NCBI GenBank assembly: GCA_012934845.2
Contig: WNNJ02003214.1
Location: 248,001 to 312,000, forward strand
Origin: Pomphorhynchus laevis
Taxonomy: Eukaryota > Acanthocephala > Palaeacanthocephala > Echinorhynchida > Pomphorhynchidae
Length of the DNA: 64,000 bases
Reading direction: 5' to 3'
The notes under the pieces were generated by a model. That model saw only the letters and a program-made list of their open reading frames with translations, was not told the DNA's origin and made no database searches. The position numbers were made by a program, and so were the translations under genes. This document shows, piece by piece, positions 54,283-64,000 of the stretch. Position 1 is the stretch's first letter; each line of letters starts with the position of its first letter.

Positions 54283-54531
54283 TTGGGTTACACGCAAATG
54301 GGTCCATTTTATTATTGTCTTCAACATGTCATCGAAAGTGAAAAAGTTTTATTTTTGATCACGACGTCCTCCGATAGCCGTGAATGCAATGCGATGCAGC
54401 CCTCACCAGACAGAATGCCAACCGACTTCTTATCGTTATGGTACAGTGCGCGTAGGATAGGTCTGCCGATAATGCCATCCTTGCAGATACTCTACGAATT
54501 AATTGATTTGCATCCAAACCTACACCTCTAG
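54283..54531 (+). CDS. ORF of 82 codons, unknown
   Basis: An open frame with balanced composition. It contains SPDRMPTDFLSLWYSARRIG and PSLQILYELIDLHPNLHL. No start better than ATG/TTG is supported, and it could be a piece of an element or an exon. No family is recognised. Confidence 0.2.
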   Translation: MGYTQMGPFYYCLQHVIESEKVLFLITTSSDSRECNAMQPSPDRMPTDFLSLWYSARRIGLPIMPSLQILYELIDLHPNLHL

Positions 54532-54769
54532 TCGCCGAGAAGACAACGAGCTTAAAAATGCCACGTTCCTAAATAAGATTAAGATTATCTTAATCATAAT
54601 CTTATTAAGATTAAGATATCTTAATAACAATATATTGTTATTAAAGATACTAATAATAAAGATTTTTTGAAACAATAATACAGCGGTTAAATAAATAATG
54701 ACAAATAAAGAAAGAAAAATCAAAAATTTGTCAGAGATATTATTTTTCTTTTTCTGTTCAGTTCTCTAT

Positions 54770-55040
54770 CGTTATGGCCTCAGGTCCGGTGGAATCTGAG
54801 TTCTCCAGCAAATCCAACACGCCGCCTTCAGACTAAACCACCCGGGGTCTTTCACCTCCCCCCGAAGAGTTCAATCGAGGCGGACTATGCTGGGTCGAGA
54901 TAATATCGAGACGTAAATTCAAAGAAATCCAACACGCCGCCTTTAGACTAAACCACCCGGGGTCTTTCACCTCCCGCCCGAAGAGTCCAATCGAGGCGGA
55001 CTATGCTGGGTCGAGATAATATCGAGACGTAAATTCAAAG
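54770..55040 (-). mobile_element. LINE 3'-end fragment with 115-bp tandem duplication
   Basis: The minus strand matches the C-terminal coding end of the 22.6-kb LINE family (compare 26190-26300). The segment aatccaacacgccgcc to gtaaattcaaag is present twice, at 54811-54925 and 54926-55040, with few differences. Confidence 0.8.
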
Positions 55041-55059
55041 AAATTCATACAAACAACCT

Positions 55060-58000
55060 ACAAATGGGATAAAAATCACGTAAACGAAGACAAAAGGCAG
55101 GCGCGACAATGGAAAAGACGAAAAATCCCCCGAAGTACACAACACAAAAAGTTTGTTGCGACTCCTTTGGTTGCAATGTCTGGACAACCGTCTCAATTCT
55201 GGAAGCCGAGCAATCGGCTATGTGCAATAAGAAATTATTTGTGGATACTGTAGCGCTTCGATTTTATCGAGAAATATCTCAAGTGTCACATCGAATAAGT
55301 CCGATATCATATTTGCTGCTGATACGTCCAGAGAATCCAATGGTGTTCACCGCATCGGTTGGAGTTGTGCGGCACTTAAAGATGTAACTCGGACGAATGA
55401 TCTATCTAGTGAAGATTGTCAAACTATGTCAAGTTAAGTAATTGTGTCTAATCATACCTATGATGGAGACCTGAGAGATACAAAACCACCAGCCCTATAC
55501 TCCCAGACGACATGATATCAAATTTCACAATTAGTAAAATCATGTCTGGTCTGGATATGATAACTGAGTCGGAAATGGTAACTACTAAAGAAGCTGTCAA
55601 TTCCGTTGGCAAATCACAATCCACATGGCCTAACTCACCTTCTCTCACGAAACAATCCGATAACAATGATATAGACTCTCATCGTATCGAAATTCCACAC
55701 CAGGTTGCAATCGAGGGTGTACAGTCTAGAAAAGTTTTTAATGAGCAGTCTAGAAACGTTTTCAGTCAGAAATTCTCTCAACGACAAACTGACCCACTAA
55801 ATAGTCACAGGTCACTCTTATCCAGCAAGTCTAATGAATCTTCCCGGAATCAGTGTTTGATTATTACGAACGTTCTCGGTCGTCGTCTGGTGTGGCTCAA
55901 ACTCGAGTGGACCATGATGTTGAACAATTCCAAAAAATATTGAGAGTTATTATTTCTCCAGAAGATCCATATATTTCAGAAGTTCGCCCTATTGCGATAT
56001 TTAGGATAGGCCGTCGCAACAATTTTGAAGAACGTTCTCGTTTGATGAAAGTTGTCTTTCGTACATCCTCAGTGATCCGTGAATTGTTAAAACGCAGATC
56101 TAAACTAAGGCAGTCCTCATTTCGATTGTTGACAGATATGTCTTTCGCTGAGTGTTGACTCTGGCGTGTTGCTCAGACTGTGCTAAATGCTCGGATATAA
56201 TCTGGAGAAACTGATCTGCATATTGTAAATTTTCGGGTAGTTCGGCGTCGTCCACGATTGAGATGGACCCCGCTATGATAACTTTTTCTGAGAATTGTAA
56301 GATAAGACCCAATGCGCCTTATCACAAAAACCGCAAATGGCTCAAAGCTATATATTCGAACATTCTAAGCGTTCTCAATAAGATAGATGAATTGAAGGTC
56401 ATAGCCACATATCATCATCTAAATACCATTGCATTTAGTGAATCTTGGCTCTCTGACCTTGTTCCTGCAAGCGTATTATCCATAGATGGATATAACCTGT
56501 TTCGTTGTGATCGATATGGTCGAAGGGGAGAGGGTGTAGTGCTATATTGTAGTTTAGGTATTAGTGTAGTGTGTTTGCAGACGATTAGTGATGTCAATGG
56601 GATTGAGGCTTTATACCTCAAATTGTGCCTTGATCATGTCAATTCTATGTATGTGCTAGTGTTCTATCGTCCTCCTTTGGCAAGTAGCGATGATTTAATA
56701 GAACTTATTGAGCTCTGTGGTCAACAGAAAAAATGCCTAATCTTAGGATATCTGAATAATCCCTCAAAAAATTTGGACTCTTTTTCGTCTCATAGTCGCA
56801 TTGCATTTATTTAGTGTTCTACACAACCATGATCTGCATCAGCATGCACGTGAGGTAACCCGTTTCACTACACAGTCGTCTGCCCAGCTACACGTTGTCT
56901 TGTCTTCGTTTAAGTCTGATATTACTCACGTAGATTATTTTTTGGACTGGGGATGAGCGATCATTGCGTACTGTCCTTTTCATTTAAATGCGCAAACAAT
57001 GTGACGTCTGTCAGTCCCATGCAGGTAAGCCTCTGAACTTCTGGAAGGCTGATTTCAACGCAATTATCTACATATTGAACCTGGTTGGATGGTCAGATCC
57101 GTATATATGCGGAATTGACGAGGCTTGGCATGTTTTTGAGAGCACACTCTATAACTTACTGATATTGCATTCACCCAAGCTCAAGTTTAAAACACATAAA
57201 GAAGTTTGTCCTTGGTTTGACTGGCTTCTCCGGTATCACTCACGCGCACGTAAACATGCGTGGATTTCATTTCGTTGTGGACAACAATCTTATGAGTCTT
57301 TCAAACAAATTAAGAATAGATTTACCACTCTCAAGAAGACGAAGCGTCGTCAGTTTGAGAAGCTGAGTTCTATGGATGGCAAGGCTCTATTCTCTTACAT
57401 TCGCAAAATCAGGGGCCCGAATATTTCACTAGTATCGTTGAGGGATTATTCTTGAGGCTTGGCCACGTGTAAAAGTGTCATGGCAGAATTATTTGCCCAG
57501 GTGTTCTCATAGATGTTTTGCTCTTCGCGGACATTGTGTAGTTCTGAATCAGAAAATGGTTCAGATGCATTCGACTGATCTAATCTGCCGTTCTGTGCTG
57601 ATGTTTTAAAGCTTCACTGTAAATTAAAATCGAACATCGCTGCCGATCCGGACGAACTTCCCTCAATTCTTTTGAATGAAGTTGCTCCTCAAATAAATTC
57701 ATATGTTTTCCGTATCTTTCAGTTTTCTATTCATCAACCTCGAATTCCTTCGAGTTGGAAGGAGTCTATTGTAGTTCCAGTTTATAAAATGTGAGATCGA
57801 CAAGTGCGTAAGAACTATCGCCCAGTAGCCTTGACATGTATTATTTGTAAGTTGCTTGAAAAGCTAATAGTCAAAAGCATATCTTCTGATTTGAAAAGCA
57901 ACGGTAAACTCACTGACTCACAACACGGTTTCCAACCAAATAGATCAACAATAAGTAATCTTTTGGTTTCTTCCAACTCATGGCAGTCTTCATTAGATGA

Positions 58001-58180
58001 ACGAGTTCAATCTGATGTACTTTTTGTAGATTTCTCTCATGCTTTTGATTCAGTTCCGCATGATCGCCTCATTCACAAATTGAGGTCACTTAGTGTTTGC
58101 CTAATGTATGTCGCTTGGACTGGAAATTACTTAAGTTCACTCCTCCCACCGTATATTTTGCCTCATCGAAAGATATAGTA
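55060..58180 (+). mobile_element. CR1-like LINE with ORF1, endonuclease and RT parts
   Basis: An ORF1-like region (55109-56158, several frames). The endonuclease (56263-56814) has NILSVLNKIDEL, IAFSESWLSD, GYNLFRCDRYGRRGEGVVLY and a changed LGYLNNP where LGDFN is expected. A linker (56988-57455) follows. The RT fingers and first palm motif (57804-58178) read MRKNYRPVALTCIICKLLEK, DSQHGFQPNRSTI and VDFSHAFDSVPHDRL. The element stops abruptly at about 58180, before the catalytic YADD box. Broken by several stops and shifts. Confidence 0.85.
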
Positions 58181-58232
58181 CACAATATATATTGTGTACT
58201 ATATACAATATAGTACACCTTATAGTACACAA
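58179..58232. repeat. AT palindrome at the junction of two LINEs
   Basis: tagtacacaatatat and its complement atatattgtgtacta are followed by further tagtacac words. It marks the point where the CR1-like element ends and an L2-like 3' end begins in the same orientation. Confidence 0.75.
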
Positions 58233-59180
58233 CATCACTTTCTTAGGCTTCCATTATGATTATCACCTTTCCCTTATACCCTCCATCCGTGACAAGGTCC
58301 GCTCGTCTAACTTAATTCTTCGTGACATCCGCCGTATCCGCCCTCTTATCGACTTCCGTTCTTGTATGTCTCTTCTTTCATCGCTTCTTTTCCCTCAAAT
58401 CGATTACTGCCTTAGCCTTTTCGCCAATTCTGCAAAATCCATCATCCTACCCCTACAACGAATAATCAACTCCGCCGTTCGAGTGCTCTTTCGTCTCCGT
58501 CACTTCGACCACACATCCACATATCTTGCCCAACTCTCCTGGCCCACCATCTACAACCGCATCAAACTCCGCCTTCTCGTAACTTTTCGTCTCATCGCTG
58601 TCGGCTCCACATCGTTCATCAACCTTCTTTTCTTAGATGACACTCGCCCCACCTCGCTATCGCTGCGTTCCCGTCATACTCTCTTACTCCACATTCCCAA
58701 TTACTCCAACAACTATGGTCTCCGATCCTTTCTCGTCGCTACCTCACTCGCCTGGAATCAACTCCCTCTCGACGTCCGCCGCGCTCCCTCCTTTATCACA
58801 TTCAAACACTTCCTCCGTTCACACGTTCTCGACACATGAGTTACATTTTTGTTTTGTTGTAGTCATGTAAGCATGCGCTGGCACGCATTTGCCACGTTAA
58901 AATTATTTTTAGACGACACTCCCCCACCCTTCTCTATTGATGCATTACCGTTATTCCGTTACTCCAATTTCCCAATTACTCCAACAACTACGGTCTCCGA
59001 TCCTTCCTTGTTGCCGCCCACTCGCCTGCAATTCGCTCTCTATTGACGTCCGCAGCACTCTCCTTTATCACATTCAAACACCGCCTCCGTTCCCACCTTC
59101 TCGACCCATGATTTATATTTTTTCGTGATCATGTAAGCGTGCATTTGTAAGCATGCATCTGCCACACAAAAATAAATCTT
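58233..59180 (+). mobile_element. L2-like LINE 3' end and a second truncated tail
   Basis: An open frame (58192-58839, its first residues from the junction) spells ITFLGFHYDYHLSLIPSIRD, QIDYCLSLFANSAKSIILPL, HIPNYSNNYGLRSFLVATSL and AWNQLPLDVRR, the C-terminal part of the family at 50.2-52.0 kb. A second shorter tail (about 58900-59175) repeats the end with the same gcatctgccac…aaaataaat terminus. Confidence 0.87.
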
Positions 59181-59199
59181 TTTTAGAAATGACAATTAT

Positions 59200-61760
59200 A
59201 AGTTGTAGATGCTTTGGCTATGCATTTCAGATTTATTGTGAAGGAGCCATCATGCAGGAAGATATACGTCGTTTAAATAATTTAAACAGCGTGGAAGAAC
59301 GGGCATGTGTAAGTGGAGAATTAATTGATCTCAGTGTCAAGTAGACAGAAGGCGAGGTAACAAAAAACAAAAGAGATTCGATCCGATAGCTAATAGTGAG
59401 CAAAAATATAGGACTGGCAAAATGATGGAATATGTGATCGAAGCGATGAAGACGCAAGAGGGCACGAGCCACAAATTCTATGATACGTTGGAGAGGTAAA
59501 AGATGAGATTTGGAATAGTTGGTTAAATAGGCTAAGACAATATTCGATTATCGGAAACAGGAGAGCCGATATACAATGAGACAAGAACGGATGTCGATCA
59601 GCTTACAGATATCACGGAGAAAAAGGTTTGAGATAATATTGTCAAAGATGAACTTAAAAATATCAAATTGGCAACGATTGGAAAAATTATCAAATTAATA
59701 GATTAAGTAGGTTGATTTATGCTGAGGTGATAAGAGATGCTTACATGATTTTGGACTTTTCAGAATTTAGAGCTATCCGAAGGGAGGAAGGATGTTTGGT
59801 GGTAGACATAAGACAATTTGTAGTAGAAGTTGCGGATGAGGATATCCGCAGCTTTTGATAGTAGATGATAATATCATAGGCATACTGCATCAGATGGAAA
59901 TTGAAGTCGCGAGTTATAACAGATAATCATCGAGAAGAATGAAGAAAATTAGATTACTTAATATGGAGCCTTGGGGTATTGCTGTAAATTTCAAAATGTA
60001 AAAAGGAAAACTAGTTTATTTATGCGTTTATACAACAATATCTGAAAAGGGTAAAATAAACATAAACATGTGAATTAAACATTATGACAGGTACAGCATA
60101 TTATACCATGCTAAATGGAAGTGAGAGAGACGATAAGAATTTGGAGTGAATATAATAAATAGTGATAGTGGAGATAAATGAACCAAGTTACAGTAGTATA
60201 AAATAAACTATAGTTGTGATAAAGCTGATGGAGCAGAAAAACATTACACGGCTATATAACTTCTTATCGCGGGTTAAGGTAGAAAATTGATTACTTTTTG
60301 ACACGCGAGTTCACTGAAGTGATTCGAGCTGAAAACATGTTGAAAAGGGGGTATAAATTCAATGAATTAAATCAGCTAACTGAGTCTACGTATTTAATAT
60401 AATTATAAAATAAACAAAACATAATAATGCTAAATCAAAATTTAATAATTAAATAATAAAATTAATAATTGTTTTTAGATTTTCTATAATTTAAATCAAG
60501 TTTAAATAAAAAATTGAAATTTAAAATAAAAGTTATTTTTATGAATTGACTAATAAATAACAGACGTTGTATCAGAATAAGAATTAGAGGTCATTAAGCA
60601 AGGTATAGGTTGACTTGATTTAATACAATACGCTTATTTAGTTTAGATTTTGACGCTCAATAGTTAGATTTAGGTCGGAAGAATGTAAATCCAGCGATAT
60701 TAAGATGAAAGTTAAGGATTAAGATCCAGTTTTTTTGCAGGAGGCCGGACGATGACAGATTTTCAGTTCGCCGGAAAATAGTCTATACGGATAAAGGACT
60801 TGAACAAGATGAAGAAGAATTAACAATATTAATGTAATTAATTAACATTAATCTCCATGCTATTAACATTGAAAGATCGATAAAGAAAAGAATTAGAGGT
60901 TTTCTAAATAGACTTGTGATCAGACAAAGATGAGCGCTTATGTTGCCGTAAAAGTTTATATTTACCGCTTAGGATTTCGGGACTGGCGAAGTAAAATATG
61001 ATCGAAGAAGATGTCGAGTTCATGGTTGAAAAGTATGCAAAGCTATTAACAGTAAATGGAGCTACAAGATACAACAACAGCGAATAGTTAAGTATAGCGG
61101 AGTGCAAGAGAGTAAGATGAATGAGTGTCTATGGACGACTAGAAGCTGGAAATGTACGAATAAGAGTAACGAGAAAGTGATAAGAAATACTAGGATTTAA
61201 ATTATATAGAAAACATGCACAATGAAGCTGTTGTGAATTGCGATACTATCAAGACCGCCATCAAGAATGTGTGGAGAGATTGGTTAATAAATGGGATTTA
61301 AAGTCGATCAATATATTTAAAAGTTTTAGAGAATAGCAATCAGTAGCTCGATTTAGACGAATGTTAAAGTCGCCTAGAACGAATAAGATAACGAAGAGAG
61401 TGAGAAATTGCATACGTGATCTGAGAATTTATTGAAGAACATGCAAGACGGTGGAGATTAACCAAGGCTGATGATTGAAAACTTGCTTTATGATTGCAAG
61501 TTTTAGAAGGAAAGTAAAATAAGATTTACAGTGTAGCAATACAAATGTGGCAGAAGGTAAGTCATGGATCGAAGAAGTTTTAATTTTAATGAGTCAATGA
61601 GGCGAGCAGAGTCAAGAAGAGAAAAACCGAACGAACGTAGATGGCGGATAGCAAGGTCATCAGAATCAGTATGCCATGATTTATCAAAAAGATGGAGTGA
61701 TTGTTGTGCAAAGAGATCAAGGTCGGTGTTGCTGAGAATGGAACCTGCGTTCATAATACC
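59200..61760 (-). mobile_element. Decayed L2-like LINE, minus strand
   Basis: Minus-strand pieces: FASPEILSGKY and SSLSDHKSI (about 60960-60910, the SDHK motif that ends LINE endonucleases), MSHCISALLFPIIEYCLSLF (59584) and LRLHRFDHIFHHFASP (about 59450), which match the RT C-terminus of the 51.4-51.9 kb copy. A more upstream open stretch is at 61754-61503. Many breaks, so old. Confidence 0.7.
60530..60612 (+). repeat. Penelope-associated end block inside the antisense LINE
   Basis: gaattgactaataaataaca and gacgttgtatcagaataag, preceded by ctaactgagtctacgtattt at 60378. It looks inserted in the 59.2-61.8 kb LINE. Confidence 0.65.
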
Positions 61761-61829
61761 TAGAATAAAAGATCATTTATATCATTATTTATTCATATTT
61801 ACACAGCGAAAGGAGCTAAAGCTCATACA

Positions 61830-61880
61830 GCTGGTCACAAATACAATTTGCCACGTTAAATAAATATATTATTAATGAAA
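61830..61880 (+). repeat. L2-like LINE tail
   Basis: tttgccacgttaaataaata followed by an AT tail matches the 3' terminus of the L2-like copies. It directly precedes the Ty3/gypsy element. Confidence 0.5.
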
Positions 61881-61881
61881 T

Positions 61882-64000
61882 ATGTCAAAACTAACAGTTA
61901 TAAAGATCTCTTCACCGTATATCTATAGAGTCCATCTTCATTGAATAAACCAATTAATCGTTGACTTAGAGTCGGTAAATTCTCTCCTATTTGTTATTAC
62001 GACGACTTCAGCAATTGTTCTATTCCATAAGAAACAACTCGTACAACCACATTCCACTTCGGTTTTTACGACATTGACGGTGTCGCAGCATGAAAGTATT
62101 TTGTGTACTTATTTTAAACATTTCAAGGGATCATCCTTATGATGCATCGATTTCTATACATATGCCAAGTCGTTTCGAGCTCTGACCGGTGATAATGAGG
62201 ACATATTTTTATCCGCCTCAAGTGTTTGTTATATTGTAAATTTTTAAGGCAAAGAACTCTTTTTGAAGCTTGTCGTAAAATCTGCTCTATTCGTTTATGG
62301 TATATACAAGTTCTATATAGATTTGAGCTACATCATCATATATCTGTGGTATCACATTTAATTACTTTATTATTTATATTTAACTTTACCTACTATTTGT
62401 AGATTCGTGAATAAAAGCCATTTATTCTCTCTGGTTATCACAATTTTATTCACGAATTATCTTGATGGATACTCTGTTCAAGCCGGATACACTCAAACTA
62501 ACGACAGACTGTCCTGAAGCAGAACGCGAATGGCGTCACTGGCGATATCGCTTCGAAACATTTATCAAACGCATCAAAATGGATTCACAAGATGACAAAT
62601 TTCATCTCCTGAAAATCTCAATTTCCGCTCAATTATTCGACAAGATTAAGGAGTGCCTGGATTATGATTCAGCAATGGATGTCCTCGACAAAGCATTCAT
62701 AAAATCTACAAATTCGGTTTACAAACGACACCTACTGTGTTCTGCACGACAAACTCTCGACGAATCAATATCTAACTATGTGGATCGTCTTGAAACACTT
62801 GCGCGACAATGCACCTTCAAAGATGTGAAAGCTAAGGAGCTGCGCGATATTCTTATTTGCGATTCATTTATTACGGGTTTACAATCGAACGAAATTCGTC
62901 AACGCATACTCGAGAATAATGACATCGACAAAGAGAAAGCTTATCAAGTCGCTCGAACGATTGAAGCAGCTCAAACTCAATCAAACGAATATAGACACAC
63001 ATCTGAATTCACAGTAAATGCCTTAAGGGAAACCAAAGGTTCAAAAGGAAATACTGATATTTCTGAAAGTGAAGAATCTATTGCCGTAGCTCAAAAGATC
63101 AACAAGAAAAGGTGCTACTTTTGTGGTGGAGTTATGCATACACGAAATCGTTGTCCAGCCCGGGATGCTGAATGTTCATTCTGCTTAAAACGTGGACACT
63201 ACGAAAAAGTTTGTCGAACTAAGTTGCTTCGATCTCGACGAAAATACAATCGTAGTACTCGACCATACGCGTCCGACTGTAAATCACTTAATATCATATC
63301 CTGTCAAAATGCAAATGGTGATGCATCTAAACTTGACGACATGACGGTACAAGTTCGCGTTGGAACACAACAGCTGGATGCTCTTATCGATACGGGGACC
63401 TCTTCCAACTTTGTCGATTCATCAGTTATTCGAAAACTAGGTATTCCTACAGAATCTTGTTGTGTTAGGATTTCCATGGCTAATTCATCATTTACATCCG
63501 TATGCAATGAACGATGCGTATTACCGATATCTTACTGTGACCGAAACTATACTGACATTCAATGCTTCGTCATGCCTCATCTTTGTCGTGATCTCATACT
63601 TGGTCATCCATTCCTGCGCTTGCATTCAAGTGTTTCCATTCGACTTCGAGGAAATGCTAAGCAAGAAACATTAACCATTGGGCAACTATCGAGCATGGAA
63701 ATCGAGATACCGTCGTTATTTTCAGACGATTTTAAAAACTGGAAACCTGCAGCAATTCCGTCCCGGCGCCGTAATATCGAAGATCGCCGCTTTATTGCTT
63801 CGGAAGTAAAACGAATGTTGTCCGAAGGCATCATCGAGCGCAGTCGCTCACCGTGGCGTGCGCAAGTTCTTATTGTAAACAGAGAAGGACGTCGTCGTCT
63901 AGTAGTAGATTACTCGCAGACCGTAAATAGATTCACGGTCCTCGACGCTTATCCCATGCCCCGAATTGACGACCTGATCGACACCATATCGTCCAATAAC
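61882..64000 (+). mobile_element. Ty3/gypsy LTR retrotransposon, 5' part, runs off the window
   Basis: A probable 5' LTR (about 61882-62440, with a gaataaaa signal near its end) is followed by one long open frame starting at 62464 and still open at 64000. Parts in order: Gag core, two CX2CX4HX4C zinc knuckles (CYFCGGVMHTRNRC and CSFCLKRGHYEKVC), an aspartic protease with DTGTSSNFVD and the start of reverse transcriptase. Gag and Pol share one frame, as in mag-like and similar Ty3/gypsy groups. The visible part looks whole. The 3' half and 3' LTR are outside the window, so age cannot be judged from LTR divergence. Confidence 0.87.

Noticed and set aside
63304-63834. Minus-strand ORFs at 63304-63507 and 63604-63834
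   Set aside because: Antisense shadows of the Ty3/gypsy frame.
1-64000. tRNA, rRNA, snRNA genes and CRISPR arrays
   Set aside because: Scanned by eye for tRNA A/B boxes, rRNA segments and spaced short repeats; nothing convincing. A covariance search would be decisive.

Overview
This is a metazoan nuclear window. It is very AT-rich and has canonical GT-AG introns, many of them only 41-54 nt long. Three host genes can be read exon by exon, together with a dense load of non-LTR, Penelope-like and Ty3/gypsy elements. The host proteins and the element mix suggest an invertebrate, most likely an arthropod. That placement is inferred and weak.

Host genes. (1) A collagen gene on + occupies about 2865-7224 and its 5' end is missing. 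It has short exons (33-147 nt) coding Gly-X-Y stretches, a Cys-x-Cys segment before the first triple helix and a non-collagenous stretch between helices; a possible further 5' exon lies at 437-529. (2) A DDX11/CHL1-type iron-sulfur DNA helicase on - runs 35729-7364. I reconstructed 24 exons whose phases all agree, giving 766 codons plus stop over 28 kb. Its stop codon lies about 140 bp from the collagen stop, so the two genes converge. (3) A mitochondrial ribosomal protein mL46 (MRPL46) gene on - runs 52475-43927 with six recognised exons. Five junction phases fit; the junction across the intron that holds a Ty3/gypsy fossil does not.

Mobile layer. DDX11 introns carry Penelope-like (PLE) reverse transcriptase pieces (18-22.5 kb), a nearly full-length non-LTR element with intact ORF1 (22.56-26.4 kb), CR1/L2-like tails and a lysine-rich small ORF. 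The MRPL46 introns carry a Ty3/gypsy fossil, an acidic small ORF, a roughly 320-bp tandem repeat and an L2-like LINE. Between DDX11 and MRPL46 lie a GC-richer reverse transcriptase fossil (37.3-39.65 kb) and more PLE pieces. The right end holds two joined LINEs (55-59.2 kb), an antisense LINE (59.2-61.8 kb) and the 5' part of a second Ty3/gypsy element that runs off the window.

Most interesting signal. Several short fold-back loci (14.5, 16.0, 21.5 and 36.0 kb) contain the conserved core of a minimal type I hammerhead ribozyme, with extended flanking arms where stem I should be. A further core without clear arms is at 29.2 kb. At 21.5 kb two cores face each other in a long palindrome next to Penelope-like RT fragments, and at 29.2 kb a core lies in sense orientation in a DDX11 intron. 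Hammerhead ribozymes are known from Penelope-like elements; this family of extended-stem copies deserves a close look.
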